64,000 nt of DNA, from assembly GCA_902797965.1 (NCBI GenBank), contig CADBUY010000005.1, positions 1 through 64,000 of the forward strand. The letters are read 5' to 3'. The notes below the pieces were generated by a model. The model made no database searches. It was not told where the DNA came from and worked only from the letters and a program-made list of their open reading frames with translations. A program made the translations under genes and the position numbers. Shown piece after piece: positions 26,283 to 35,754 of the stretch. Numbering within the stretch: position 1 is the stretch's first letter; each line of letters begins with the position of its first letter. Origin of the DNA: an uncultured bacterium (GTDB lineage Bacteria > Cyanobacteriota > Vampirovibrionia > Gastranaerophilales > Gastranaerophilaceae).

Positions 26283-27395
26283 ATGAAAGTATTACCAGTT
26301 AGTGTATCAGTTTTTAGAGGTAGAGAGGTACCTTATTCCTCTGTAAATGGTGAAGAAGGATTAAAAAAACTTAAAGGATATTATAAAAATTCAAGCGTTG
26401 AAAAAACTTTAGGGAAAGATCATTCTTATCCAAAAAACAAAGCATATTTTGCAGATCCTATGGAACCTATAACCCAAAATTTAAAAGACAGAGTAGATTT
26501 TGTAGTATATGATAACGAACCGAGTTATCCAAAAATAGAAGATGTTAAAAAGAATTATTTGGAAACAAATAGAACGGATTATAGAAAACAATTTGAAGAA
26601 GTAAGAGAATATTACTATAGAAGAGAAATGGGTCGTTTTGATGATGTTAATAAATCAAAATATCAACAATGGCAAGCAGCAGAATGCACAGGTTTATACG
26701 ATAAAGCAGGAGATTTGAGATACAAAAAAGAAACAGCAGAAGACGAAGTAAATTTGCTAAAGGCAGAAAGAGCTGAGCTACAAAAAGGAATAGAAAGCAC
26801 ACAAAAAGAATTAAAAACTCAAAAACTTTTAAATAATACTCTTGAATCACATATTAAAAACTTAAAAGCTATGAGTAAGCCATATAATGTTATTAATGAT
26901 ATTTCAGGAAAAGGAGCGGATGTTGAACATATTTTGTACACTGCTGCAAACACAAGAGTTAAATATGCCAAAGCTCAAGAAGAATACATAAAACAACTTG
27001 AAAATTCTGATTATTACAATAATGGTAAAGAAGCTTATCCTCAAGATGCATCAAAATATGCAAAATATGAAAATACCACCAAAACATATGAAGCTGTTCA
27101 AAAAAATATGGAAGATGCTTTTAATATCGGAAAAACGAAAAATAGTTTGAAAAAACAAGCTGACTTGCTTCAAAAAACTATTTCTAATTTTGAAACAACG
27201 ATAAAAGAAAATGTTAAAACAATATCAGAAATGCAACAATATATTACTGGATTAAAAACTAAAGTTGCAGAAACAGATTCAAAAATCAAGGAAAAAACTT
27301 CTTATATAAATGAGTGCAAAGAAAAACTTAAACCATTATTTGAAGAATTAGCAAACTTTTACAAAAAGCAAGGTATTAAAATCATCAAGAAATAG
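26283..27395 (+). CDS. N-terminally tagged coiled-coil protein
   Basis: I do not recognise this protein. The start at 26283 (GGAGG 6 nt upstream) is chosen over an ATG twelve codons earlier. It gives MKVLPVSVSVFRGRE, with the tag at residues 9-13. The 370 residues have no membrane segment. About 150-205 and 290-360 are strong heptad-type coiled coils (for example KAERAELQKGIESTQKELK). It lies 10 nt before another tagged gene and is surely in one operon with it. Predominantly long helices suggest a structural, scaffold or effector-like role, but nothing in the sequence proves this. Confidence 0.8.
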   Translation: MKVLPVSVSVFRGREVPYSSVNGEEGLKKLKGYYKNSSVEKTLGKDHSYPKNKAYFADPMEPITQNLKDRVDFVVYDNEPSYPKIEDVKKNYLETNRTDYRKQFEEVREYYYRREMGRFDDVNKSKYQQWQAAECTGLYDKAGDLRYKKETAEDEVNLLKAERAELQKGIESTQKELKTQKLLNNTLESHIKNLKAMSKPYNVINDISGKGADVEHILYTAANTRVKYAKAQEEYIKQLENSDYYNNGKEAYPQDASKYAKYENTTKTYEAVQKNMEDAFNIGKTKNSLKKQADLLQKTISNFETTIKENVKTISEMQQYITGLKTKVAETDSKIKEKTSYINECKEKLKPLFEELANFYKKQGIKIIKK

Positions 27396-27405
27396 GGGAT
27401 TTAGA

Positions 27406-28275
27406 ATGAAAATTAATACAATATCAAATACAAATTTTCATGGTTTATTTGTAGATAGAACTAGTGAAAATGGCGGGAATTGGAGAATGGAATATTATCC
27501 ATACAGTTGGGAAAATAAAATGGCGCCAAAAGTTCATTTGGACATATTCGCTTCTAAACTGCCCATGAATGAAGAAATATATGAACATAGCAATAAAATA
27601 GAACAATCAAAAGACATACTAGGGACGATATCTTATTATAAAGATGTTTCTTTTGGTCGTGATATATTACGAAAAACAATAACTCAAATGCCCGCAATGA
27701 ATTTAGAGGACTCATTAAAAACTAAAGAAAAAAAACTTGTTGCTTTTATAAAACAAAAAGAAAACTATATGCAAAGTCTTAAAGCTCCATTACAAGGCAG
27801 AATGCAATCCATTTTTAATATATCAAAATTGCATTATCAGTATGCTTCTGATATAAATCGAGATATTTTTTCTCATCAATATACAAAAGAAGCAAGAGCT
27901 ACTGGCGTGAAAAATAATTTTGATAAAATGACAAAAATTGCAGAAGAAAACGGAACAGATTTTCAAAAATATATTCGTTTGTCTGAAAGTGCAAATGATG
28001 TTAGAAATGAACTGAATTTGGTAAGCAAACAAATATCAGAATTAGAAGTTGCAAAATTTTCTAATAAATTGATTGATATATCAAGACGCGATATTAATGC
28101 TTGTGATGAACCATTAGCAAAAGCACTGCAAGATGTTGAAAAAGCTAAAGGAAAGTTGGTTGCTCTTTCTAATGGCACAATAACCGTAGATGAAATTTTA
28201 AAGGCAATAGGAAAGGACTTTAAAATAAATAAAGCAATCGAATATGTTGAAAAACTAATGATGAAAAAAATATAA
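27406..28275 (+). CDS. N-terminally tagged helical protein
   Basis: I do not recognise this protein. It begins MKINTISNTNFHGLF, with the tag at residues 8-13. Residues 20-60 are aromatic and Pro-containing (WRMEYYPYSWENKMAPK). The rest is long Lys/Glu-rich helices like the upstream neighbour. The 289 residues include no membrane segment, signal peptide or cysteine cluster. It is the second and last gene of the operon, 10 nt after the stop of the first, and ends before a very strong terminator. The two proteins probably work together. Confidence 0.8.
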   Translation: MKINTISNTNFHGLFVDRTSENGGNWRMEYYPYSWENKMAPKVHLDIFASKLPMNEEIYEHSNKIEQSKDILGTISYYKDVSFGRDILRKTITQMPAMNLEDSLKTKEKKLVAFIKQKENYMQSLKAPLQGRMQSIFNISKLHYQYASDINRDIFSHQYTKEARATGVKNNFDKMTKIAEENGTDFQKYIRLSESANDVRNELNLVSKQISELEVAKFSNKLIDISRRDINACDEPLAKALQDVEKAKGKLVALSNGTITVDEILKAIGKDFKINKAIEYVEKLMMKKI

Positions 28276-28290
28276 AAATACAAATTTATA

Positions 28291-28340
28291 AAGCAAGAAT
28301 CGCTGTTAAAAAATTTTTCAACAGCGATTCTTGCTTTTTA
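28291..28340. terminator. Very strong bidirectional terminator
   Basis: A 17-bp perfect stem (AAGCAAGAATCGCTGTT at 28291-28307 with 28320-28336) plus T and A runs on both sides. It separates the tagged pair (plus) from tsaB (minus). Confidence 0.93.
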
Positions 28341-28341
28341 T

Positions 28342-28956
28342 CTATTTCCCAAAAACAGGCGGCGGTTGAATATAAAGCGGTTTGAGTTTACGCCAGTCTG
28401 TTTCATTCTTTTTAGCTGCAAGTTTTGATAAAATATCGCCAAGCGGGTAGTTTCCGTCCTGATATGAAATAGCTAATTCTGCATTTTTGCTTAATCGTTC
28501 TTTAAGACTGTTATCTGTAATAACTCTTCGCCCCTTGACCAGTTCATCCACCTGCTCAAGTTCAATTGCACCTTTGACTTCACCATCATAAATGTAGGCT
28601 TTGTTTTTTCTTGCATCAAGAGCAACTAAATCATTATCACCAAGAATATTTGAAAGTATTTCTAAGGAAGAAACCCCGATTGCTTGAATGTTTAGCTGCT
28701 GAGCAAGGACTCTTGCAACCGTCACGCAGGCTCTTATTCCTGTAAAACTCCCCGGACCAACGTCTGTTACAATTATATCTAAATCCTTTGGCTCTAATCC
28801 AGCTTCTTTTAGGATTTTAACAATTGTTGATATTAAATAAGCAGAGTGATAATTCTCTCCGTCAGAAAAAATAACTTCGCTTTTTATAATTTTATCGTTG
28901 TCGTTTAGCGTAATATATGTTTTATCAAGACAAGTATCAAATGCTAAAATTCTCAT
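28342..28956 (-). CDS. tsaB: tRNA threonylcarbamoyladenosine synthesis protein TsaB
   Basis: TsaB is the partner of TsaD in making the t6A37 base of ANN-decoding tRNAs. The 204 residues have an ASKHA fold: MRILAFDTCLDKTYI at the N-terminus and DVGPGSFTGIRACVTVARVLA at about 66-86, both family hallmarks. The gene overlaps tsaE by four bases (ATGA), so the two partners of the TsaBDE complex are made together. tsaD is not in the window. Confidence 0.95.
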   Translation of the reverse strand: MRILAFDTCLDKTYITLNDNDKIIKSEVIFSDGENYHSAYLISTIVKILKEAGLEPKDLDIIVTDVGPGSFTGIRACVTVARVLAQQLNIQAIGVSSLEILSNILGDNDLVALDARKNKAYIYDGEVKGAIELEQVDELVKGRRVITDNSLKERLSKNAELAISYQDGNYPLGDILSKLAAKKNETDWRKLKPLYIQPPPVFGK

Positions 28957-29426
28957 GATTTCAATCCTTTTATAATGTTTTTATTTTTTTCGCCAACGGA
29001 TTTGAATTCATAAATCCTTGAATCGTCATCATCGTAAGTTACATTAACTTCAATTCTTTCAAAAGGAAGTTCACCCTGAGAAAATTCTGCCCATTCTACA
29101 AAAGTAATTTTTTTACCTTCAGAGTATTCTCTTAGTTCTTCCGTAATTGTGCTTATTCCGGTATGTTCAAGTCTGTATAAATCAAAATGATAAACAGGTA
29201 TAGAAGCACTGTGGTATTCGTTTAAAATTACAAAGCTTGGACTTGTAACTTTTTCTTTTATGCCAATAGCTTCTGCAACAAATTTTACAAATGCTGTTTT
29301 ACCTGCACCAATTTCACCAAACAAATTTACAAAACAACCCTGCTCTTTTACAAGTTCTGCAAACTTGTAAGCAAGCTTTTTTGTGTCCTCTAAAGTTACG
29401 CATTTTTGAATAAATTTTTCTTCCAT
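28953..29426 (-). CDS. tsaE: tRNA threonylcarbamoyladenosine ATPase TsaE
   Basis: TsaE is the small P-loop ATPase that drives the TsaB-TsaD cycle of t6A synthesis. The 157 residues have the Walker A loop GEIGAGKT at about 37-44, the switch-like SPSFVILNEY near 69-78 and YHFDLYRLE near 85-93, all family features. It lies directly upstream of tsaB, overlapping by four bases. Confidence 0.96.
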   Translation of the reverse strand: MEEKFIQKCVTLEDTKKLAYKFAELVKEQGCFVNLFGEIGAGKTAFVKFVAEAIGIKEKVTSPSFVILNEYHSASIPVYHFDLYRLEHTGISTITEELREYSEGKKITFVEWAEFSQGELPFERIEVNVTYDDDDSRIYEFKSVGEKNKNIIKGLKS

Positions 29427-29473
29427 AACTCTATTTTACCATGAGAAAAGGGTAAATATATATTAGTTATAAA

Positions 29474-30880
29474 TTAATCATTATTTACGCAAATTCTATT
29501 TCTTCCGCTCTCTTTTGCTTCATAAAGAGCTTTGTCTGCTCGTTCAAAAAGTTCTTCGCCGGTTTCTTTATTGTTAAATTCTGCAAGTCCCATGCTGATG
29601 GTTACATTAATAGATTTTACATCTGAGTTTTCATCATTAATAGGGATTGGTGATGCTTCTACAGCTTTTCTCAAACGTTCACCAACAATTTGTGCTTCCT
29701 GAATATGAGTATATGGGAGTAAAATTGCAAATTCTTCACCACCATATCTTGATGGAATATCAGATTCCCGAAGTGCAGATTTTATAATAGACGCAACTCC
29801 TCTTAATACTGCATCGCCGCTTGCATGCCCATAAGTATCATTAACTTTTTTGAAAAAGTCTATATCAATCATCATTGCACAAAGTGAATTTTTTTGACGC
29901 TTTGTTGTTGCAATTTCCTGTCCTAAACGAAGTTCAAACTGTCTGCGGTTATTGAGGTTAGTAAGAGCATCAATTGTTGCATATTGAAGAATTTTTGAAT
30001 ACGAATTAGCTCTGTTTATTGTTATTGCAGATTGTCTTGTCAGTTGTTCCAAATAACTTATATCGCGTTTAGAAAGTACGTCAAGAGTGCTTCTTGCGAC
30101 TATGCAGCCTGTAATCTCACCCTCTTCGGATATGAGGGGGAATGCACCGATTTTATCATTATTTGTCAAAAGATACTCTGTTTCAGGGGTTAACTGAGTA
30201 AGAATATCATAAATTCTTTCGTCTTTGCAGGCTTTTGGCCAAACAAGTTTAAATTCATTATCCTGTTTTAAGAATACATAAATAAGGTGGTCTGTTATAA
30301 ACCTGTCAAGCATTTCACCAATAATTGGAACTATATAATTCAGTTCGTATTGTGTTTCTATTATTTTTGCAATATTTTTCATAGAATCGTGAAATTCAAC
30401 ATTAATTTTAGATTGCTCATTCAGAACAATGTTTTGAAGTTTCAATGAAACCTGTGATGCAACAATTTTCATCAGGAATAAAAATTCCATATTTACTGCG
30501 GTGTTTTCTTCAAAGGACAATTCAATCAGTCCGAAAACTTTTTCATTTTTTAAAATCGGCATGTACAAAGAATTTATTTTTAGAGTTATATCACTGATTG
30601 TTGCTGGAAGCTTGTATGCTTTAGAGTTGATGATAAAATCATGCTCTTTTATGTTTTCAAATGCCTTGTACAATTCTTCATCTTCTTCTATAATGCACCA
30701 AGAATCAAGGCAGTCACGCATTGTATTTGTTATATTATCATATATATATAGTTTTAAATTTTTTATTCCAATGAACGTACTAAGCGTACTTTTTAGTTCA
30801 TCAGACAAACCCAAAGTGTCAATGTCATGGGTTAAAATATCAGATATTTTTGACAGAAAGTCCAGGTTTTTGTTATCCAT
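29474..30880 (-). CDS. GAF-GGDEF diguanylate cyclase
   Basis: It makes the second messenger cyclic di-GMP from two GTP. The 468 residues comprise one or two GAF-like sensor domains (about 1-150 and 155-295), then a GGDEF domain with the intact active site RYGGEEF at about 379-385. The product-inhibition site RESD lies five residues before it, and the substrate segment reads DIDFFKKVNDTYGH. No EAL domain is present. Its ATG overlaps the stop of the upstream TPR gene (TAATG), so the pair is translationally coupled. The signal sensed is unknown. Confidence 0.95.
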   Translation of the reverse strand: MDNKNLDFLSKISDILTHDIDTLGLSDELKSTLSTFIGIKNLKLYIYDNITNTMRDCLDSWCIIEEDEELYKAFENIKEHDFIINSKAYKLPATISDITLKINSLYMPILKNEKVFGLIELSFEENTAVNMEFLFLMKIVASQVSLKLQNIVLNEQSKINVEFHDSMKNIAKIIETQYELNYIVPIIGEMLDRFITDHLIYVFLKQDNEFKLVWPKACKDERIYDILTQLTPETEYLLTNNDKIGAFPLISEEGEITGCIVARSTLDVLSKRDISYLEQLTRQSAITINRANSYSKILQYATIDALTNLNNRRQFELRLGQEIATTKRQKNSLCAMMIDIDFFKKVNDTYGHASGDAVLRGVASIIKSALRESDIPSRYGGEEFAILLPYTHIQEAQIVGERLRKAVEASPIPINDENSDVKSINVTISMGLAEFNNKETGEELFERADKALYEAKESGRNRICVNND

Positions 30881-31959
30881 TAGAAATTAAACCCCTCCTC
30901 TTCTTCATCTTCGTCAGGTGCAATAAAGGTTTCAAAACCTGCACAGGTTCTGAAGTTTTTTTGCATTGCTTTATCAAAATCGTCATCAGCCACAATTCTT
31001 CCGTTAACATAAGTATAATTTATGCTTCCGGTAGGTTTATCGGTAAGTTTTTCAACGCCGTATTCATCACTGTTTACAAAACGTCTTGAAACTTCGTTGA
31101 GAAGATTAAAAATATATGCTGTTTGTAATTCGCTTATTTCTGAATCTTCCGTACTTAATAAAGCGGCTTTTTCAAGTTCGCTTATTGAGTCACGATATCT
31201 GTGCATACCTCTCAGTAAAACTGCCAGATTGTAATGTGCTTCAAATCTTGTAGGCTTTATTTTTATTGCTTCACAGTAATCCAGTCCTGCTTTTTTATAG
31301 TCGCCTCTGAGATGTCTTGCAATAGCTCTGTTATAATATACATCGTAATTCTTCTTGAGGTATTTAAGTGCGTTTGTATATGCTTCAACTGCTTCTGCAA
31401 GAAGAGGATTCATTAATTTTTTCTGTTCATAAGGAAGATACATTGCTTTTTGCTTGTATGAAACTCCCTTATTAAAATATGCGATACCTCTGTTTGCGCG
31501 TATGCTTTTTACGTTGCTGTAAACAAAAGGTATCCACAACTGAAATAGCTTAATGCTCTGAATTTTATCAAATTGTTCAATCGCCAGATCAAACAGTCCT
31601 AAGTCCTCTGAATAAACAATACCAAGGTTCATTCTTGCCATTACAAATTTCGGGTTGTATTTAATTGCATTTTGGTATGCGTCAACAGCTGATGTGTAAT
31701 CTTCATACACAGCATAAATATTTCCAAGGTTAAACCAGGCTTCATAGTGTCCCGGATAATATTCAAGGCCTCTCTTATAAAATTCAAGAGTTTTTGCCAT
31801 GTTGTCCTGAGAATATGCCTGATCGCCTTTATGTATGTAATAAACCCCTTTCGCTTTCAGAAACTGATTGTATATCCAACCGTGAAAAAAGTGCCAGATT
31901 AAAAATAAAAAGCACAGCGTTAATAAAAATGAAAAAACTTTTTTAAAGAAACGTTTCAT
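30880..31959 (-). CDS. Membrane-anchored TPR protein
   Basis: The 359-residue protein has an N-terminal membrane segment (about 8-30, FSFLLTLCFLFLIWHFF). About seven TPR units follow between 35 and 270, for example AWFNLGNIYAVYEDYTSAVD and YNRAIARHLRGDYKKAGLDY. The C-terminal tail is acidic (PDEDEEEEGFNF). TPRs are protein-binding scaffolds. It sits first in an operon with a diguanylate cyclase, so it may place or regulate that enzyme at the membrane, which is inference. Confidence 0.85.
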   Translation of the reverse strand: MKRFFKKVFSFLLTLCFLFLIWHFFHGWIYNQFLKAKGVYYIHKGDQAYSQDNMAKTLEFYKRGLEYYPGHYEAWFNLGNIYAVYEDYTSAVDAYQNAIKYNPKFVMARMNLGIVYSEDLGLFDLAIEQFDKIQSIKLFQLWIPFVYSNVKSIRANRGIAYFNKGVSYKQKAMYLPYEQKKLMNPLLAEAVEAYTNALKYLKKNYDVYYNRAIARHLRGDYKKAGLDYCEAIKIKPTRFEAHYNLAVLLRGMHRYRDSISELEKAALLSTEDSEISELQTAYIFNLLNEVSRRFVNSDEYGVEKLTDKPTGSINYTYVNGRIVADDDFDKAMQKNFRTCAGFETFIAPDEDEEEEGFNF

Positions 31960-32142
31960 ACTCTTTGATTATACCATGAAGGTTCAGTATTTAGAATAGC
32001 AAAGTGTTATCATAATCATACATACGGAGGATTTGTCAAATTTAAAAAAAATGTTAATATGTTGGTGGGGAGAAGTTTAATTAATTTATAAATTAAATTG
32101 CTCAACGAGCGATAGAATTAGGAAAAGCGGAGGTTTTTAGTT

Positions 32143-33375
32143 TTGTACGCATATAACGGATACAATCAGCAACCGCAGAGAAGAGAGATGCCAAATCTCT
32201 ATGTTGTACCGGAAAGAAAGAATGTAAGACATTCACGTCCGGCTCAGCGTGTACAGACTAAGAAAGTTAAGAAGAAAAAAGTAAATCCGATTTTACATTT
32301 CTTTAGGGTATCAATATTGATATCATTATTAGCAGCCTATGCTTATTTTATATTTCCAACTTGTTTTGAACAACTTATACAAAATGTAATTTCTCCGAAG
32401 AAGATTAATGTTAACACTCAAATGCCGCATGGCTTAGCATATAAAGATATGAGCGATATCGGAAGTGTTGATTTGTATGCACTTGCCAATCCGATTTCCA
32501 ACTATTTGAGCAACGATTTATTCCTGAATAGAATGCTTGTAACTCCAACGCTTCAAAAAACACATAGCGAAGTTACAACAATGTACAATACTTCAGAAAT
32601 GTATATGCTAAAAAAAGAATTGTTGAACCTGATGAGCAAATATCCCCAAATACATCCTTCGATTTATGTTTGGGAATATGAAAACGGGAAATATCTTGAT
32701 ATCAATGGTGACGAACAATTTTCTGCTGCAAGCATAATTAAATTGCCGGTTCTTGTTAGAATGTTCAAATCTATAGAAGCAAATCAAATGACAATTTATG
32801 ATGAGATGACCCTGACAGATTATTATAAGGCTTCCGGTTCAGGAAACCTTCAATACATGGCAACCGGTGGTAAATATTCTATGGATGCGCTTGCAAAAAC
32901 CATGATTCAGGATTCTGACAATTCTGCAACAAACATGATTATGTCAAAGATGGGTGGCATGGACGATGTTAATGCAGGTTTGAGAGATTGGGGAGTCTCA
33001 AAGACTTATGTTAGAACGTGGCTTCCTGATTTGACAGGTACAAACAAGACTACTGCTCAGGATTTGGCTAAGATTTTATATAATTTAGACAACCCCGCAT
33101 TTTTAAATATAAATTCAAGAGAATACATTATTGATTACATGAGTCATGTAAAAAATAATAAACTTATTGCGGCTGGTTTAGGCGAAGGTGCTTTGTTCGT
33201 TCATAAAACAGGCGATATTGGAACAATGCTGGGTGATGCAGGAATTGTTTATGCACCTAATAGTCAGAAATATATAATTGTAATTCTTGCAAATCGTCCT
33301 TATAATTCACCTCAAGGTAAAGAGTTTATAGTAAAAGCTTCAAATCTCATATATAAGAGTATCGTAAAAAGTTAA
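32143..33375 (+). CDS. Membrane-anchored class A beta-lactamase-like serine hydrolase
   Basis: The 410-residue protein has a basic cytoplasmic N-terminus, a membrane segment at about 53-72 and an outer domain from about 145. That domain has the serine-hydrolase motifs SIIK (S197 and K200), SDN (258-260) and HKTG (354-357), as in class A beta-lactamases and related D,D-peptidases. The omega-loop glutamate that class A enzymes need for deacylation is not evident: the region reads RTWLPDLTGTNKTT. It is therefore more likely a penicillin-binding-type or cell-wall enzyme than a resistance enzyme. The start is TTG with GGAGG 9 nt upstream. Confidence 0.82.
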   Translation: MYAYNGYNQQPQRREMPNLYVVPERKNVRHSRPAQRVQTKKVKKKKVNPILHFFRVSILISLLAAYAYFIFPTCFEQLIQNVISPKKINVNTQMPHGLAYKDMSDIGSVDLYALANPISNYLSNDLFLNRMLVTPTLQKTHSEVTTMYNTSEMYMLKKELLNLMSKYPQIHPSIYVWEYENGKYLDINGDEQFSAASIIKLPVLVRMFKSIEANQMTIYDEMTLTDYYKASGSGNLQYMATGGKYSMDALAKTMIQDSDNSATNMIMSKMGGMDDVNAGLRDWGVSKTYVRTWLPDLTGTNKTTAQDLAKILYNLDNPAFLNINSREYIIDYMSHVKNNKLIAAGLGEGALFVHKTGDIGTMLGDAGIVYAPNSQKYIIVILANRPYNSPQGKEFIVKASNLIYKSIVKS

Positions 33376-33421
33376 GAAAAAAAATATATTTTTTTATGAA
33401 TTTTTGTAACAATTTTGAACG

Positions 33422-33455
33422 AATTTGTCTTTTTTAAGGCAAATTTTTTCTTTTT
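33422..33455 (+). terminator. Terminator of the serine hydrolase gene
   Basis: TTTGTCTT and AAGGCAAA pair around TTTT (with one U-G), followed by a long T-rich tract. It lies about 50 nt after the stop codon. Confidence 0.75.
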
Positions 33456-33482
33456 ACTTTTTGTTAATAGTAGAATTATAAT
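33453..33482 (+). promoter_or_regulatory. Promoter of the two-partner-secretion exoprotein
   Basis: TTTACT (33453-33458), 18-nt spacer, TATAAT (33477-33482), 36 nt before the start codon. The -35 box overlaps the tail of the preceding terminator. Confidence 0.5.
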
Positions 33483-33518
33483 GTTGACTATAAGTCGAAA
33501 ATTAGAAGGAAGTTGTGT

Positions 33519-35615
33519 ATGAAAAATCTCAAAAAAGTATCAGCAATTGTATTAAGTACATTATTCGCAACAATGCAAATCGCAACTGCCACTATGGATA
33601 CAGGCTTAGGTGCAGGCAATGGTGGTGCAGTTATTAACAATGCAACAGGCGGTTTTGTCGGAATGGACACAGGATTAAATTCTGCAACATTAAATTTTGA
33701 CGCAAATTCGCATGTAAATTGGAATACGTTAAACGTAAACGGCAACGAAACACTTAATTTTAATGCCGTAAATGGTGCTAATGGCTTAACGGTTTTGAAT
33801 ACGGTTAACCAAGGCATGTCAAACATATATGGTCAAATTAATGCAAATAGCGGTATTGGAAAGTTGATTATATCAAATCCGAACGGTGTGTTATTTGACG
33901 GTGCAAGATTCACAACAGCCGGTGATACAATGATTACAACCAAAAATATGATGGGTGTAGATGTAAATAATATTACAGATGGTAACTGGGGAACTTTTGT
34001 AGACACAGCAACGGGTGATTTAGTAAAGGTTCAAGTTTTAAATAACTCAGATTTTACTGTTGGCGGTGAATTTAAAATTGTAGCACCTAAGATTGTAGGT
34101 GAAAGTTCTAAAATATCTGCAGGTAACGGCTTAAAGTTGGTTACCGCAAACGGTCAGGATTATTTATTACAAAATCAAGCCCTTGCTGAAAAGAAAGGTG
34201 TTACTTTCTTAAAGGCAATGAACATTGATGGAAACGTAGAAATTGTAAATAACGTTGGAGCATTATCAATCTCTGACGGAACTAAGATTGATGGGGACTT
34301 AAATGCCGAAGTTGGCGGTTTGGGTTTGATATATGGCGCTGATGAAAATAATAAAGTTGAAATTACAGGTGATGCTGATATTAAAGCTCATGGTCAGCAA
34401 TTAATCTTAAGAAATGCAAAAGTTGATGGAAATGTTGATATGAGCAATGATGGCGGCTATGTTGAAATCAATAACGTAAAAGTTGGTAAAGATGCAAATC
34501 TTACAACTACAGGATGGCAACCAATAAATCACAAAAAGTTTAACCACTTTGTTCACGTAAACGGAAATACCGATATCGGTGGAGATTTGAATATTGAATC
34601 TTCTCAAAATATTCACATCGGTAACTACAAAGTTACAAATGACCCTTATGCTACGGGTTCAGCAAACAAGTGGGAAGGAAACCTACTCCCCGGTAAATTA
34701 ACTGTAGGTGGTGATATTAATGCTAAAGTAACTGATGGTGGTCATGTTATGACAACTATTGATACAACTGCTAAGAATGTTAACTATGAAGCAAAATCAC
34801 ATATAGAAAATGGTAGAGTCTACGGTGGTAACATTTTGTCTGATGACAAAGCAACAATTACAGCGAATACATACAAATTCAAATCAGATGGATATATTGG
34901 TGGTATTAAATCTTCAGACGCAGCAAAAGTTGATGATAAAATTATTCATTTAATGGAAGAATATCAATTCATTCCTGATGATACCTCAAGTCACGAATAT
35001 ATGAATATAAATGGTGGAACAATTTCTAAAATAGAAACTCCAAAAAAATCGGCTGCAGGTAATGATGTTCAAGTATATATCAAATCTAATAATGATTTGC
35101 TGGTAAATGGAGCAAATGCCGGTGTAATCAATCTTGTTGCTCCGGATAAGAAAATCACTGTAACAGGACCGAATGTTCACGCTAAAGAAATCAATGTCGG
35201 TGGCAGAACCGGAACCTTACAATTAGATTTTCCAAGCAGAGATTTCACTACTAATTATACAAACATTAAAGATGGTGTTGTTAAGACAATAAAACCTACT
35301 GACGAAATAACTTATGAGTTAACAAATGCTCCGGAAGGATATAATGCACCTGATTTTAAGCAGACAGACGGAACACAAACAACATACTTGGTAGGTCCTG
35401 ATAGAGAAGTTCCTCCTCCACCAGAAGAAAATCCAAATCCTCCTAAGGATGATAACGTAAGAGTTAAAAACTGGGTCCCGGATGATCCGATGAAACCTTT
35501 GGTAAATACTCCGGTGGCATTCGCAGCAGATTTAGATGATGACGATCCAAGCCCGTGCCGTAAGAACGTAGATGGTTCTGTAACAGTTGTCAGAGCTTAT
35601 CCGGTAGTTAAATAA
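33519..35615 (+). CDS. Two-partner-secretion exoprotein (FHA N-terminal domain)
   Basis: This is a secreted TpsA-type protein of 698 residues. It has a signal peptide (about 1-24, MKNLKKVSAIVLSTLFATM, cut after ATA), then a TPS domain (about 25-150) with NVNGNETLNFN and the hallmark ISNPNGVLFDG. A beta-helix-like repeat region follows to about 560 and a Pro-rich stretch (PPPPEENPNPPKDD) near 625. TPS domains are exported by an outer-membrane TpsB channel, which is not encoded in the window. The protein is short for an adhesin. The true start is the ATG at 33519 (GAAGGAAG upstream). Adhesion or surface structure is the likely role. Confidence 0.88.
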   Translation: MKNLKKVSAIVLSTLFATMQIATATMDTGLGAGNGGAVINNATGGFVGMDTGLNSATLNFDANSHVNWNTLNVNGNETLNFNAVNGANGLTVLNTVNQGMSNIYGQINANSGIGKLIISNPNGVLFDGARFTTAGDTMITTKNMMGVDVNNITDGNWGTFVDTATGDLVKVQVLNNSDFTVGGEFKIVAPKIVGESSKISAGNGLKLVTANGQDYLLQNQALAEKKGVTFLKAMNIDGNVEIVNNVGALSISDGTKIDGDLNAEVGGLGLIYGADENNKVEITGDADIKAHGQQLILRNAKVDGNVDMSNDGGYVEINNVKVGKDANLTTTGWQPINHKKFNHFVHVNGNTDIGGDLNIESSQNIHIGNYKVTNDPYATGSANKWEGNLLPGKLTVGGDINAKVTDGGHVMTTIDTTAKNVNYEAKSHIENGRVYGGNILSDDKATITANTYKFKSDGYIGGIKSSDAAKVDDKIIHLMEEYQFIPDDTSSHEYMNINGGTISKIETPKKSAAGNDVQVYIKSNNDLLVNGANAGVINLVAPDKKITVTGPNVHAKEINVGGRTGTLQLDFPSRDFTTNYTNIKDGVVKTIKPTDEITYELTNAPEGYNAPDFKQTDGTQTTYLVGPDREVPPPPEENPNPPKDDNVRVKNWVPDDPMKPLVNTPVAFAADLDDDDPSPCRKNVDGSVTVVRAYPVVK

Positions 35616-35634
35616 TAAACAGAAATAATAAATA

Positions 35635-35671
35635 AAAAACAGATGTTCATAAGGAGCATCTGTTTTTTTTA
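35635..35671 (+). terminator. Terminator of the exoprotein gene
   Basis: AAAAACAGATG pairs with CATCTGTTTTT and is followed by further T. It lies 20 nt past the stop codon. Confidence 0.88.
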
Positions 35672-35754
35672 ATTAAAACTTTTATATTTACAAATATTTA
35701 CTATTCATCCACTTACTTATTCACTTATTGAATTTGTTATAGTAATATATTGAT

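Noticed and set aside
32143..33375. Beta-lactam resistance enzyme
   Set aside because: Omega-loop glutamate not evident; a cell-wall role is at least as likely.
33488..33826. 112-codon minus frame opposite the exoprotein signal peptide
   Set aside because: Shadow of the plus-strand gene, which has a signal peptide, TPS domain and ribosome binding site.
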